64,000 nucleotides of DNA from Devosia ureilytica (GTDB lineage: Bacteria; Pseudomonadota; Alphaproteobacteria; Rhizobiales; Devosiaceae), in NCBI RefSeq assembly GCF_024273195.1, contig NZ_JAMZCU010000001.1, positions 735,649 to 799,648 on the forward strand. Direction: 5' to 3'. The position numbers were made by a program, and so were the translations under genes. Below are positions 9,441 through 18,668 of the stretch, piece after piece (position 1 is the stretch's first letter; each line of letters begins with the position of its first letter). The notes under the pieces are model-generated. The model was not told the DNA's origin. It worked only from the letters and a program-made list of their open reading frames with translations, and did no database searches.

Positions 9441-10511
9441 ATGAGACGACTGACGAGCTATCTGACGCGGCTATTCGCCACCGATGCCCTGATCCTGTTC
9501 GGGATCGTGTGTTTCCTGCTTTGGCTGGTCAATTGCCTGCGCTCGTTCGATGTCGTGTCGGTCAAGGGCCAGGGATTCGGCACCCTCGCCTTGCAAGCGC
9601 TGTACACCATGCCGCCGCTGGCGCTGTCGTTCTTCTATATCTGCGTGGGCATTGGCGTGGTGCGCGCGCTCACGGCGCTGCAGGCCAGCCATGAACTGCA
9701 TATCATCCACACCAGCAAGGGTCTTGCAGGGCTTTGGCGTGCCACTGCCGTCACCTGCACCGGTGCTATAGCGGTTGTGCTGCTGCTGGCCCATGTGCTC
9801 GAACCGCTCGCCAACCGGCACCTCAACCAATTGTCTGCCGAAGTGGCCGCCGACCTCGTCAGCTCGACCCTCAAGCCCAATCGGTTCACTCAGGTTACGC
9901 CGGGGGTCATTCTCCTCATTGGAGGTCGTGCCGACGGTGGCCAGATCACCGAATTCTACGCCGATGACCGGCGCGATCCTGACACCAGGCGCACCTATAT
10001 CGCGGCGTCGGCCCGGGTGATGGGCGTCGATGACGACTATGTGCTCCAGCTCCGGGACGGCACACTGCAATATCTCGAGTCAGACGGCCGCTATTCGGAA
10101 ATCCGCTTCACCCGCTATGACGTCAGCGTCGAAAGCCTGTCCCAGCAGACGCTTCGGGTGGATGAACTGGCGGAAATGAACAGCTTCAGCCTGATTGACC
10201 GGGCCCTCAACGAAACCGGATGGACGCCTGCCATCGTCAAGCGCCTGCTCGACCGCTCCGCTGAGGCACTGCGGGTTCTGGGACTGGTGCTGCTGGTCGT
10301 GGCCATGGCCGGCTTCCCGAGTGGCAATCGCTTGCGGATCAAGCTGCCGCTTGAGGCCATTGTCATGCTGGTCGCTTTCGGCGAACGCGGCCTCAGCGCC
10401 TATAGCCCGCTCGGCAGCGCTACGGGAGCCATTGTCCTGATCCTCGCCGCGGCCTTCGTTCTGGCGATGCGCCTGTGGCCGCGTCGACCAACAATGGGGG
10501 TGCCGGCATGA
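9441..10511 (+). CDS. lptF: LPS export ABC transporter permease LptF
   Basis: A 356-residue inner-membrane permease of the YjgP/YjgQ family. It shows two N-terminal and one further hydrophobic segment, then a large periplasmic domain (about residues 125-265), then three C-terminal membrane segments, the standard LptF/LptG layout. With LptG and LptB it extracts lipopolysaccharide from the inner membrane. Its stop overlaps the lptG start as ATGA. The upstream 170 bp separates it from the divergent holC and should hold its promoter. Confidence 0.9.
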   Translation: MRRLTSYLTRLFATDALILFGIVCFLLWLVNCLRSFDVVSVKGQGFGTLALQALYTMPPLALSFFYICVGIGVVRALTALQASHELHIIHTSKGLAGLWRATAVTCTGAIAVVLLLAHVLEPLANRHLNQLSAEVAADLVSSTLKPNRFTQVTPGVILLIGGRADGGQITEFYADDRRDPDTRRTYIAASARVMGVDDDYVLQLRDGTLQYLESDGRYSEIRFTRYDVSVESLSQQTLRVDELAEMNSFSLIDRALNETGWTPAIVKRLLDRSAEALRVLGLVLLVVAMAGFPSGNRLRIKLPLEAIVMLVAFGERGLSAYSPLGSATGAIVLILAAAFVLAMRLWPRRPTMGVPA

Positions 10512-11581
10512 TCAGCCGCATCGACATGGTTGTCCTGGCGCGCCTATCGAGCCGCATCGCCGCGACAGTGTTCATTTTCTACGGACTGATTGCGCTGGTG
10601 GAATCGCTGGACACCTGGCGCTTCACCTATGTTTCCGAACAGCGCGGCCTGCACATGGGCATCCTCATGGTTGCCATGAGTGCGGTCCGCTGGACCATCA
10701 AGACCCTGCCGGTCACGGTTCTGATGGGCGCAATCCTGGGCCTCGTTGACCTCAAGATGCGGCACGAGTTGACTGTCATCAAAACCGCCGGCATCTCCAT
10801 CTGGCGGCTTTTGCGCGCCCCCGTTCTGGTGCTGATCGCCGCCAGCTTCATCATTGCGCTGGGCGCCGAAACGATCAGCAACCAGATCAACCGCGACCTG
10901 GCGCCGACCCCGCCGGGACAGACGGCGCAATTGACGCCAGCAGGCGAAATCTGGCTCGAGCAGCGCGGCGAAGACGCGCACTATGTATTGATGGCGCGCA
11001 GCATGGCCGACGGCGGCTCGACATTGGCCGACGTCAAGCTGTTCCACCTTGGCCCCAGTGATATTCCGCGCCTCGAAGCACCCGAAGCCATGCTTGAGGC
11101 CGGATACTGGACGTTCCCCATCGCCACGGCGCGCACGCCTGATGGCCCTGCCCGCTCGGTTTTCGGTGTTCGCGTGCCAACAACCTCGACCGCCGCCGAA
11201 ATCAGTCTCAAGCTAGCTTCCACCGAGGATCAGACATTCTTTGAACTGGCCCGCTTGCTTCAGCGCGGCGTCAGTGACCCTTCGGTCCGGGCGGCGACGG
11301 CCATGCGGCTTATCAAGCTTCTGGCCCTGCCGCTGGTCCTGACCGGTTCCCTGCTCATCGCCTTCGCCTTTACCGCCGGCTATAATCGGCGAACACAGTT
11401 CGGCCCGGCGGTGCTCTATGGGATCGTGTTGGGATTTGTCGTCTTCGTGATCACCGAAATGGCAGATCGCGCGGGCTCCACGGGCGTTCTTGACCCTATC
11501 TTTGCAGCGGTCGGACCCGCTGTCGTCGCCATTGTTATCGGCATTACAGTCTTGCTGCGCAAAGAGGATGGCTGGACTTGA
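10508..11581 (+). CDS. lptG: LPS export ABC transporter permease LptG
   Basis: A 357-residue partner permease to LptF, with the same arrangement of membrane helices around a periplasmic beta-jellyroll region (about residues 120-260). The start ATG at 10508 overlaps the lptF stop by four bases, so the pair is translationally coupled. A longer frame from 10475 would sit inside lptF and is not needed. In related bacteria lptD follows immediately; here the next gene is a SurA-like chaperone 123 bp downstream. Confidence 0.9.
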   Translation: MISRIDMVVLARLSSRIAATVFIFYGLIALVESLDTWRFTYVSEQRGLHMGILMVAMSAVRWTIKTLPVTVLMGAILGLVDLKMRHELTVIKTAGISIWRLLRAPVLVLIAASFIIALGAETISNQINRDLAPTPPGQTAQLTPAGEIWLEQRGEDAHYVLMARSMADGGSTLADVKLFHLGPSDIPRLEAPEAMLEAGYWTFPIATARTPDGPARSVFGVRVPTTSTAAEISLKLASTEDQTFFELARLLQRGVSDPSVRAATAMRLIKLLALPLVLTGSLLIAFAFTAGYNRRTQFGPAVLYGIVLGFVVFVITEMADRAGSTGVLDPIFAAVGPAVVAIVIGITVLLRKEDGWT

Positions 11582-11704
11582 TGATCCTGCCGGCCGCCGA
11601 GGCAGGAGCGCTGCGGCGTTCCGATTTTGGCCGTATTCATCGATCAATTGACAGCGTGGCCACAACGCCGCATTGAAGGCGTTACTCGAGAGGCGGACCT
11701 GACC

Positions 11705-12592
11705 ATGACACTTGCAAATCTTCGGCGCGCCTGCGGCGCGATGTTCATCGGCCTCGCTCTGGCATTTATCCCCGCCGTTCCGGCGATGGCTGCCACTGTG
11801 GTGACAGTGAATGGCGAGCCGATCAGCGATGTGCAGGTGGACCAGCGGCTGCGCCTGTTCCGTATGGAGGGCAATAACACCGGCCGCAATGGCGCACTGG
11901 AACAACTGATCACCGAGGCGATCCAGATCCAGGAGGCCAAGCGCATCGGCATCAACGTGTCTAATGCTCAGGTCGACGACGCTTTCCTGCAGATTGCGCG
12001 CAATCTCAATGTCAGCCGCGACCGGCTTCAGCAGATGTTGCAGGAGGGTGGCGTCAGCAGCACCACCTTGCAGGATCGCCTGCGGGCGGCCATTGCCTGG
12101 AATTCGCTGGCGGAGTCCGCCGTGGCGCCGCAGGTGCAGATTTCCGAGCTTGAGCTCGACCAGCAGGCAGCTCAGCAGCTCGCTGACTTCCAGAATTTCG
12201 ACTACATCCTCAAGGAAGTTACCTTTGTTGGCGGCAGCCGTTCGGGCCAGGCCAATCAATACCGCTCAAGCTTTGCCGGCTGCGGCACGGCGGTGGAGCT
12301 GTCCCTCGCCTATACCGATGTCGCTGTTGTTGATGTCGGTCGCCGTCATGCGACCCAGATGCCCGATGCCATCGCCAAGGAACTGGCCGGCCTTAATGTC
12401 GGCGGCATTACCAAGCCGCGCGCCGTGGCCAGCGGTCTGTCCATGCTGGCCATTTGCGAAAAGGTTCAGGCCCAGGACCTGACCTTCGTCAAGGGCGGCC
12501 TGCGCGACGACGTTGGTGGCGACGCGATGGAGCGTGAGACCAAGGCGTTCCTCGAACGCTTGCGCAGCCAGGCCAAGATTATCTACCAGTAA
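11705..12592 (+). CDS. SurA-like periplasmic chaperone / peptidyl-prolyl isomerase
   Basis: A 295-residue secreted protein: signal peptide to about residue 28 (ALAFIPAVPAMAA), then a SurA-type N-terminal domain (VNGEPISDVQVDQRLRLF, followed by helical segments with EQLITEAIQIQEAKRIGI), then a region of about 100 residues in the place of the parvulin PPIase domain, and a closing helix (ERLRSQAKIIYQ). The PPIase region is short and lacks a clearly recognisable parvulin core, so it may be chaperone-only. SurA proteins escort outer-membrane beta-barrels. The ATG at 11705 was chosen because it starts the signal peptide; the frame is open from 11627. Confidence 0.85.
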   Translation: MTLANLRRACGAMFIGLALAFIPAVPAMAATVVTVNGEPISDVQVDQRLRLFRMEGNNTGRNGALEQLITEAIQIQEAKRIGINVSNAQVDDAFLQIARNLNVSRDRLQQMLQEGGVSSTTLQDRLRAAIAWNSLAESAVAPQVQISELELDQQAAQQLADFQNFDYILKEVTFVGGSRSGQANQYRSSFAGCGTAVELSLAYTDVAVVDVGRRHATQMPDAIAKELAGLNVGGITKPRAVASGLSMLAICEKVQAQDLTFVKGGLRDDVGGDAMERETKAFLERLRSQAKIIYQ

Positions 12593-12684
12593 GGCGAGCC
12601 GCACTCGCACTGAACGTCGCCCGAACGAACTGGGCTGAATAGCGGCCGCATAACTGTGCGGCCGCTCTGTCATTGGGGGCCAGA

Positions 12685-13686
12685 ATGACCAGGCCATTGG
12701 CCTTGACCATGGGCGAGCCGGCCGGCATCGGCCCGGACCTGTTGCTGGCCCTCTACGCACAGCGCGAGGCACGCGGCCTGCCGCCTTTCGTGGTTTTCGG
12801 CCATGGTGGCTTCCTCAAGGCGCGTGCGCAGCGGCTGGGGCTCGATATCGCAATTGCGACCGTGGATGCCGATAACGCCCTTGATGTCTTCGCGCAGGCG
12901 CTGCCCGTCGTCTCCATAGACGGCACCGTCGAGGACACCCCCGGCGCACCGGACCAGCATGCGGCGCCCGTGGTGATCAATGCCATTACCCAGGCGGTCG
13001 AGGCGACCATGACCGGGCATTGCCGCGCGGTGGTGACGGCGCCCATCCACAAGGGCGCTCTTTATCACGCCGGATTCAAGCACCCGGGGCATACCGAATT
13101 CCTCGCCGAACTGTGCGCAATGGGCGGCACCCCAAAGCTGCCGGTGATGATGCTGGCTCATGACGATCTGCGCACCGTGCCGCTGACCATTCATGTGCCG
13201 ATCAAGGACGTGCCGGGCCTGATCAACCGCAAGCTCATCCTCGAAACTCTCAAAGTCATGTCTCATGACCTGCGGCAGCGCTTCCACATTGCTGCGCCGC
13301 GCATTGCCGTAGCGGGTCTTAATCCCCATGCGGGCGAAGGCGGCACCATTGGCCGGGAGGATGTTGAAATCATCGGGCCGGCGATTGCCGATGCGCAGGC
13401 CGAGGGCATCGACGCCATAGGGCCCCTGCCCGGCGACACATTGTTTTACCCGCCGCATTGGCGGCAATATGATGCGGTCCTGGCCATGTATCACGATCAG
13501 GCGCTGATCCCGATCAAGACTGTGGCGTTCGACGCGGGGGTCAATATCACCCTGGGCCTGCCCATCGTGCGCACCTCCCCCGATCACGGCACCGCCTTCG
13601 ACCTTGCCGGCACCGGCAAGGCCTCTCCTTCCAGCTTCGCCGCGGCCATTGCCATGGCAGACCAGATGACGGCACCGAAGCCATGA
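12685..13686 (+). CDS. pdxA: 4-hydroxythreonine-4-phosphate dehydrogenase
   Basis: A 333-residue pyridoxal-phosphate biosynthesis enzyme that oxidises 4-phosphohydroxy-L-threonine with NAD. The family signature [15 protein letters not shown] opens the protein, and the metal-binding histidines lie in [10 protein letters not shown], in the [10 protein letters not shown] segment and in MYHDQALIP. The ATG at 12685 follows GGGG; a TTG at 12673 is possible but weaker. Its stop overlaps rsmA as ATGA, an arrangement conserved with pdxA-ksgA in many proteobacteria. Confidence 0.96.
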   Translation: MTRPLALTMGEPAGIGPDLLLALYAQREARGLPPFVVFGHGGFLKARAQRLGLDIAIATVDADNALDVFAQALPVVSIDGTVEDTPGAPDQHAAPVVINAITQAVEATMTGHCRAVVTAPIHKGALYHAGFKHPGHTEFLAELCAMGGTPKLPVMMLAHDDLRTVPLTIHVPIKDVPGLINRKLILETLKVMSHDLRQRFHIAAPRIAVAGLNPHAGEGGTIGREDVEIIGPAIADAQAEGIDAIGPLPGDTLFYPPHWRQYDAVLAMYHDQALIPIKTVAFDAGVNITLGLPIVRTSPDHGTAFDLAGTGKASPSSFAAAIAMADQMTAPKP

Positions 13687-14525
13687 GCCAGATCGACAAT
13701 CTCCCGCCCCTACGCGAGGTCATCGCAACCCATGGCCTGCGCGCCAAAAAAGAACTCGGACAGAACTTCCTGCTCGATCTCAACCTCACCGCCCGCATTG
13801 CTCGCGTCGGCGGTTCGCTTGAAGGCGTGCGCGTAATCGAGGTTGGCCCCGGCCCCGGTGGCCTCACGCGGGCCCTGCTGGCAGAAGGCGCCAGGGAAGT
13901 GATCGCCATCGAGCGCGACGCCCGCGCCTTGCCCGCGCTGGCCGAGGTGGCCGACGCCTACCCGGGCCGCCTGACCGTGATCGGCGGCGACGCCATGGAG
14001 ATGGATTACCGCCAGCTGGCCGATGGACCAACCCGGATCATTGCAAACCTGCCCTATAACATCGGTACGCCCTTGCTGACCGGCTGGCTGACCATGGAAC
14101 CCTGGCCCTCTTTCTTTGAAAGCCTGACGCTGATGTTCCAGCGCGAAGTGGCCGAGCGCATTGTCGCCCGGCCCAGCGACGATCACTATGGCCGCCTTGG
14201 CGTTCTGGCCGGCTGGCGGAGTGATGCGCGCATTGCCTTCAATGTGAGCCGGCAGGCCTTTGTGCCCCCGCCCAACGTCACTTCGGCGGTCGTGCATATC
14301 GTGCCCAAGCCGGTCGAGGCCGGACTGCCGGTCAAGCTGGTCGAGCAGGTCACCAAGGCCGCCTTCGGGCAGCGCCGGAAGATGGTGCGCCAGTCGCTCA
14401 AATCCCTCGGCGTCCCGGTCGAAGGCCTGCTCGCGGCCGCCGGGCTCAAAGGCGACGAACGCGCCGAAGACCTGCCCATCGAGGCCTTCCTCGCCATGGC
14501 CAGAGCACTGCCTGGGCTGCGCTAA
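13683..14525 (+). CDS. rsmA: 16S rRNA (adenine1518/1519-N6)-dimethyltransferase
   Basis: A 280-residue methyltransferase (KsgA) that dimethylates two adjacent adenines near the 3' end of 16S rRNA late in 30S assembly. Visible motifs are [11 protein letters not shown], the SAM-binding [10 protein letters not shown], the catalytic [11 protein letters not shown] and the C-terminal [15 protein letters not shown]. Length is normal. It is the last gene of the lptF-lptG-surA-pdxA-rsmA run and overlaps the end of the convergent MFS gene by 4 bp. Confidence 0.97.
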   Translation: MSQIDNLPPLREVIATHGLRAKKELGQNFLLDLNLTARIARVGGSLEGVRVIEVGPGPGGLTRALLAEGAREVIAIERDARALPALAEVADAYPGRLTVIGGDAMEMDYRQLADGPTRIIANLPYNIGTPLLTGWLTMEPWPSFFESLTLMFQREVAERIVARPSDDHYGRLGVLAGWRSDARIAFNVSRQAFVPPPNVTSAVVHIVPKPVEAGLPVKLVEQVTKAAFGQRRKMVRQSLKSLGVPVEGLLAAAGLKGDERAEDLPIEAFLAMARALPGLR

Positions 14526-15778
14526 GTGGCTGCGGGCGGCTCCATAGGCCGCTCCGGCTCCGCCAATGGCGCAATAAACACCAGCCTGATCGCGACCAGC
14601 AGCGCCAACATCGCCGCGCCGCCGCTGACCAGCATGACCCCGGGCCAGCCCCAGGCGGTCCAGGCGTAGCCGCCCAGGGTTCCGAGGATCGAGGCGCCGA
14701 GGTAATAGGCCACCAGATACATCGCCGATGCCTGTGCCTTGCCGGTACGGGCGCGGCGGGTAACCCAGGCGCTGGCGATGCCATGGGCCGCAAAGAAGCC
14801 CATGGTGGCCACGGCGAGACCGGTGATGATCGCGGCCGTGTTGTCGACCATGGTGACGGCCATGCCCGCGCCCATCAGCGCCACCAGTGCCCAGAAGACT
14901 TTTCGGCGCCCCAGCCGCTGCGACAGGCCGCCGGCCCAGGTCGAGCTGACGCTGCCCAGCAGATAGACCAGGAAGATCGAGGCAATGGCCGAATGGCTGA
15001 GCGCGAAGGGCGGCAGCGCCAGGCGGAAGCCGGCATAATTGTAGAGCGTCACAAAGCCGCCCATCAGCAGGAAGGCGCTGGCGAAGAGCCAGGGCAGCGC
15101 CGCATCGTCAAAACTGGCGCGGCAGCGTCGCCACAGTTCGGGCAGGCCGATGGGATCACGAACGAAGGCACGCGGCTTGGGCAGGAGCATGGCCACGGCG
15201 ATGGCCGCCACGACGATCAGTCCGCCCAGGATGCCGGTGCCGAGCCGCCAGCCCAGGACATCCGACAGGACGCCCGAAATGACACGACCGGCCATGCCGC
15301 CAATGGCGGTGCCGCCGATATAGAGGCCCATGGAATAGCCCAGCGCCCCCGGGTCCATCTCCTCGGAGAGATAGACCATGGCCACCGCTGGTATCCCGGC
15401 CAGCGTCAGCCCCATCATGGTGCGCAGGGTGATCAACTGCCACCACACCTGGGTAAAGGGCAACAGCATGCCGAGGAATGCCGTGATCAGCAGCGCCCCC
15501 ACGATCAGCCGGCGGCGTCCCAGCCGGTCGGCCAGCATGCTGGCAGGAATGAGCGCGACGGCCATGGTGGCCGTAGTTGCCGACAGCGCCAGCGACGCGG
15601 TGCCCGCATCACGCACCCAATATTGCGCGAACATCGGCAGCAGCGGCTGCACCGAATAGAGCGAGGCAAAGACCGAAAAGGCCGACAGGAAAAAGGCGAT
15701 ATTGGCCCGGACAAATTCGGGCGTTCCGCGCCGGATGGCGGGAACGATCGACTTGGTCACATTCCCTGGCTCACTCAT
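14522..15778 (-). CDS. MFS transporter, YnfM-like
   Basis: A 418-residue transporter with about 12 membrane segments and a hydrophilic N-terminal stretch of 25 residues. It carries MFS motif A ([13 protein letters not shown]) and the second-half equivalent [13 protein letters not shown]. It resembles the YnfM arabinose-efflux-like group; substrate is not known. It sits between rsmA (convergent) and gmk, reading from the gmk side with only 15 bp between the gmk stop and its start, so it may be the last gene of the yicC-gmk transcript. That position is usually empty in related genomes. Confidence 0.85.
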   Translation of the reverse strand: MSEPGNVTKSIVPAIRRGTPEFVRANIAFFLSAFSVFASLYSVQPLLPMFAQYWVRDAGTASLALSATTATMAVALIPASMLADRLGRRRLIVGALLITAFLGMLLPFTQVWWQLITLRTMMGLTLAGIPAVAMVYLSEEMDPGALGYSMGLYIGGTAIGGMAGRVISGVLSDVLGWRLGTGILGGLIVVAAIAVAMLLPKPRAFVRDPIGLPELWRRCRASFDDAALPWLFASAFLLMGGFVTLYNYAGFRLALPPFALSHSAIASIFLVYLLGSVSSTWAGGLSQRLGRRKVFWALVALMGAGMAVTMVDNTAAIITGLAVATMGFFAAHGIASAWVTRRARTGKAQASAMYLVAYYLGASILGTLGGYAWTAWGWPGVMLVSGGAAMLALLVAIRLVFIAPLAEPERPMEPPAAT

Positions 15779-15793
15779 CGATTCAAGTCGCTC

Positions 15794-16432
15794 TCAGAGT
15801 GAGTCGATCTGGCTCTGCAAGTCTTTGACGAAACTGGTGAAATTGGTCTGGCGCTCGCGCTTGAGCCGGGCCGAGGCAAGGATCGACCTGACGTTCTGAA
15901 CCGATTGCTCAAGATCGCGGTTGATGATGACATATTCATATTCGCTGGCGTGATCGAGTTCGATCCGGGCATTGCGCAGGCGTTTCTCGATGGTGCCGAC
16001 GCTATCCTGGGCGCGACGCTCCAGCCGCGCCCGCAATTCCTCAATGGTGGGCGGGAGGATGAAAACGGTCACCATGTCCTCGCGGCACTTTTCATAGAGC
16101 TGGAGAGTGCCCTGATAGTCGACGTCAAAGAGGATGTCGTTGCCCGCGGCCAGCTGCTCCTCGACCTGGGCGCGCGGGGTGCCATAGAAGTTTCCGTGAA
16201 CTTCGGCGGATTCGAGCAGTCCGTCGTCGGCCTTCATGCGGTTGAAGGTGGGCACGTCGATGAAATGGTAATGGGTGCCATCAACCTCGTCGCTGCGCCG
16301 GGCGCGTGTGGTAACCGAAACCGAGAGGCGAATATTGGGGTCCTGCTGGAACAGCGACCGCGAGATCGAGGATTTTCCGGCGCCTGAGGGCGAGGCAATC
16401 ACCAGCATGACGCCGCGGCGCTGAAAATCCAT
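15794..16432 (-). CDS. gmk: Guanylate kinase
   Basis: A 212-residue kinase that phosphorylates GMP to GDP. The P-loop SPSGAGKSS lies near residues 14-22, followed by the GMP-binding stretch with SVSVTTRARRSDEVDGTHYHF and the lid region. Length is typical of bacterial Gmk. It follows yicC with an 11-bp gap, the conserved yicC-gmk order. Confidence 0.96.
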   Translation of the reverse strand: MDFQRRGVMLVIASPSGAGKSSISRSLFQQDPNIRLSVSVTTRARRSDEVDGTHYHFIDVPTFNRMKADDGLLESAEVHGNFYGTPRAQVEEQLAAGNDILFDVDYQGTLQLYEKCREDMVTVFILPPTIEELRARLERRAQDSVGTIEKRLRNARIELDHASEYEYVIINRDLEQSVQNVRSILASARLKRERQTNFTSFVKDLQSQIDSL

Positions 16433-16443
16433 TTATCCGGCCT

Positions 16444-17331
16444 CTACTCGATGTTCTGAACTTGCTCGCGTAATTGATCGATCACCGCCTTGAGGTCAAG
16501 GCCGATGGCGGTGAGGTCCACCGCGTTTGCCTTGGAGCACAGCGTATTGGCCTCGCGGTTGAATTCCTGCGCCAGAAAATCAAGGCGGCGACCCGCCGGG
16601 CCACCTTCGGCAATCAGCTTTCGCGCTGCAGCGATGTGGGCCCGCAGGCGGTCCAGCTCTTCGCGAATGTCGGCCTTGGTAGCCAGCAGCAGTGCCTCCT
16701 GCGCCAGCCGATCCGGCGGCAGGCCGGTGTCGTCGCCAAGGGCGGCGAGCTGTTCGCGCAAGCGTGCCTGGATGACCTCGCGGCCACGCGACGGATGCGT
16801 CTCAGCCCGACCCACCAACACGGCAATGGTGTCGAGCTGATCGAACAGCACGGGCGCAATGAGCGCCCCCTCCTGCAACCGTGCAACCTTGAGGCGTTCA
16901 ATGGCCTCGGCAGCGCAATCAAGGATCAGCGCGGATCGCTCGTCTTCGTCGATGCCCCCCGCCCGGTCATCCACCTCGAGAACGCCCGGCAGGGCCAGAA
17001 TGCCGTCCAGTCGGGGTGGCGCTGCTTCAAAGCGCCTGCCGAGATCATCCAGCGCCGCCAGCACCGCGGCCAGCGTTGTTTCGTTGACCCGAACACTGCC
17101 CGAGGCGCCGCTGCGATCAAGCGTTGCAACCAGGTTGACCGAACCACGGCTGAGCGCCTTGGACAGCATTTGCCGCAGCGGAATTTCCACGGCATCCAGC
17201 CCCGGCGCCAGGCGCAACCGCATGTCCAGCCCGCGTCCATTGACCGATTTGAGTTCGATCCGCACCCGCAATGACCCGGCTTGCCGCTCGGCGCGGGCAA
17301 AGCCGGTCATGCTGGATAGGGCTGCGCTCAC
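16444..17331 (-). CDS. YicC/YloC family endoribonuclease
   Basis: A 295-residue protein of the YicC family, whose members have been reported to be RNA-cleaving enzymes. The N-terminal SSMTGFARAE, the internal KSVNGRGLDMRLRL and the C-terminal RRLDFLAQEFNREANTLCSK signatures are present. The start is a GTG at 17331 whose last two bases form the mltG stop (GTGA), so it is coupled to mltG; the ATG seven codons in, at MTGFA, is the alternative. Confidence 0.93.
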   Translation of the reverse strand: MSAALSSMTGFARAERQAGSLRVRIELKSVNGRGLDMRLRLAPGLDAVEIPLRQMLSKALSRGSVNLVATLDRSGASGSVRVNETTLAAVLAALDDLGRRFEAAPPRLDGILALPGVLEVDDRAGGIDEDERSALILDCAAEAIERLKVARLQEGALIAPVLFDQLDTIAVLVGRAETHPSRGREVIQARLREQLAALGDDTGLPPDRLAQEALLLATKADIREELDRLRAHIAAARKLIAEGGPAGRRLDFLAQEFNREANTLCSKANAVDLTAIGLDLKAVIDQLREQVQNIE

Positions 17332-18458
17332 TGCTGGGCTTCGCCTTCGGTTTCGCCACCGGCCCCTTCGGCCTCCGCCGCTTCCAGCGCCTGGCGCGCG
17401 GCTTCCGCCTCGGCTTCGGCCTGTGCAGCGGCCTCGGCGGCTATTTCGCGATAGCGGGCGACGTTCTGCTGATGCTCGGCATAGGTTTCGGCAAACACAT
17501 GGCCTTCGCTCGGGGTCGCGCCCTTGGCCACGAAGTAGAGATAATCGTGGCTATCGGGGTTGGCGACTGCCTCCAGTGCCTCGATGCCCGGATTGGCAAT
17601 GGGCGTGGGGGGCAGACCATCGATCTGATAGGTGTTGTAGGGCGTTTCACCCTCGATTTCCGACCGCCGGATGCCGCGGTCGAGCGTGGATTGCCCCAGC
17701 GTGATGCCATAGATGATCGTTGGGTCCGACTGCAGGCGCATGCCTTCGATCAGGCGGTTGACGAACACCGCTGCGATCTGCGGGCGCTCGCTGGCAATGC
17801 CGGTTTCCTTCTCAACGATGGACGCCAGGATCAGCATCTGCGCCGGCGTTTCGAGCGGCAGGTCGGCTTGACGGCCTTCCCACACTTCCGCCAGCGCCTG
17901 GGTCATGGCCAGCTGCATTTCGTCGAGCAGCGACTGGCGCGTATCGCCAGGGGTATAGTCGTAGCTGCCCGGCAGGATCGAGCCTTCGGGTGGCAATTGA
18001 TCGATGGAGCCCGTCAGACGGTCATCCGCATTGATGCGCTGGATGGCTTGCCACACGGTCCAGCCTTCGGGAATGGTCACCGCATAGCGCAGCGGATTGC
18101 CCTGGGTCAGTTCCTTGAGGATTTCCGACATGCTGGCGCCAGCCGGAATGTTGAAATCGCCCGCCTTGACGACGGCGCTTTCCTCGACGCGGCTGCCAAA
18201 CTGGCTGAAAATGAAAGAATTGGTGATGAAGCCCTGGTCTTCCAGCCGCCCTGCGGTGGTCGAAAGCGTATTGCCGGATTCGACGCGGAACACCCGGTCC
18301 TCGCTGGTCGGGCCATCGCCATAATATTGGGACGCAACGAAGAACACGCCGCCCCCGATCACCACGATGCCGATGACCAGAAGGGTCAGCAGGCCATTGA
18401 GGATGTCGATCAAGCCATTGCCCGAGCGGCGGCGGCGCCGGTTCTTGCGGTCGTTCAT
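17328..18458 (-). CDS. mltG: Endolytic murein transglycosylase
   Basis: A 376-residue inner-membrane enzyme that cleaves nascent glycan strands and is thought to set their length. A basic N-terminus (NDRKNRRRRRSG) precedes one membrane helix (LTLLVIGIVVIGGGVFFVA), then the LysM-like and catalytic YceG domain with the active-site glutamate in SIVEKETGIASERP and the FVNRLIEGMRLQSDPT segment. The C-terminal tail of about 40 residues is low-complexity Ala/Glu. Gene order fabF-mltG-yicC-gmk is conserved, but a strong terminator lies between fabF and mltG here. Confidence 0.95.
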   Translation of the reverse strand: MNDRKNRRRRRSGNGLIDILNGLLTLLVIGIVVIGGGVFFVASQYYGDGPTSEDRVFRVESGNTLSTTAGRLEDQGFITNSFIFSQFGSRVEESAVVKAGDFNIPAGASMSEILKELTQGNPLRYAVTIPEGWTVWQAIQRINADDRLTGSIDQLPPEGSILPGSYDYTPGDTRQSLLDEMQLAMTQALAEVWEGRQADLPLETPAQMLILASIVEKETGIASERPQIAAVFVNRLIEGMRLQSDPTIIYGITLGQSTLDRGIRRSEIEGETPYNTYQIDGLPPTPIANPGIEALEAVANPDSHDYLYFVAKGATPSEGHVFAETYAEHQQNVARYREIAAEAAAQAEAEAEAARQALEAAEAEGAGGETEGEAQQ

Positions 18459-18604
18459 CTTGTCCCTGTCACTCGCGAATGGGCCGATAGTGGTCGCATG
18501 GCTGGCGCGGAAAACCGGTTCCCACCTCTGCGCGCTGCTTCTGCGGCCTTCATTTCATTGTTCTTGTGCCAAACTGTGGCGGGTGCGCATTGTTCGCAAT
18601 GCCG

Positions 18605-18649
18605 CTGCGCAAAGACAAGGGGCACATCGCAGTCAATGCGATGTGCCCC
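18605..18649 (-). terminator. Strong hairpin terminator downstream of fabF
   Basis: A perfect 13-bp inverted repeat (GGGGCACATCGCA at 18619-18631 with TGCGATGTGCCCC at 18637-18649, 5-base loop) lies 20 bp past the fabF stop. In the minus-strand direction it is followed by a T-rich stretch, TTGTCTTTG. This suggests that acpP/fabF transcripts end here and mltG has its own promoter. Confidence 0.7.
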
Positions 18650-18668
18650 CTAAAATTGTTGGAAAACC

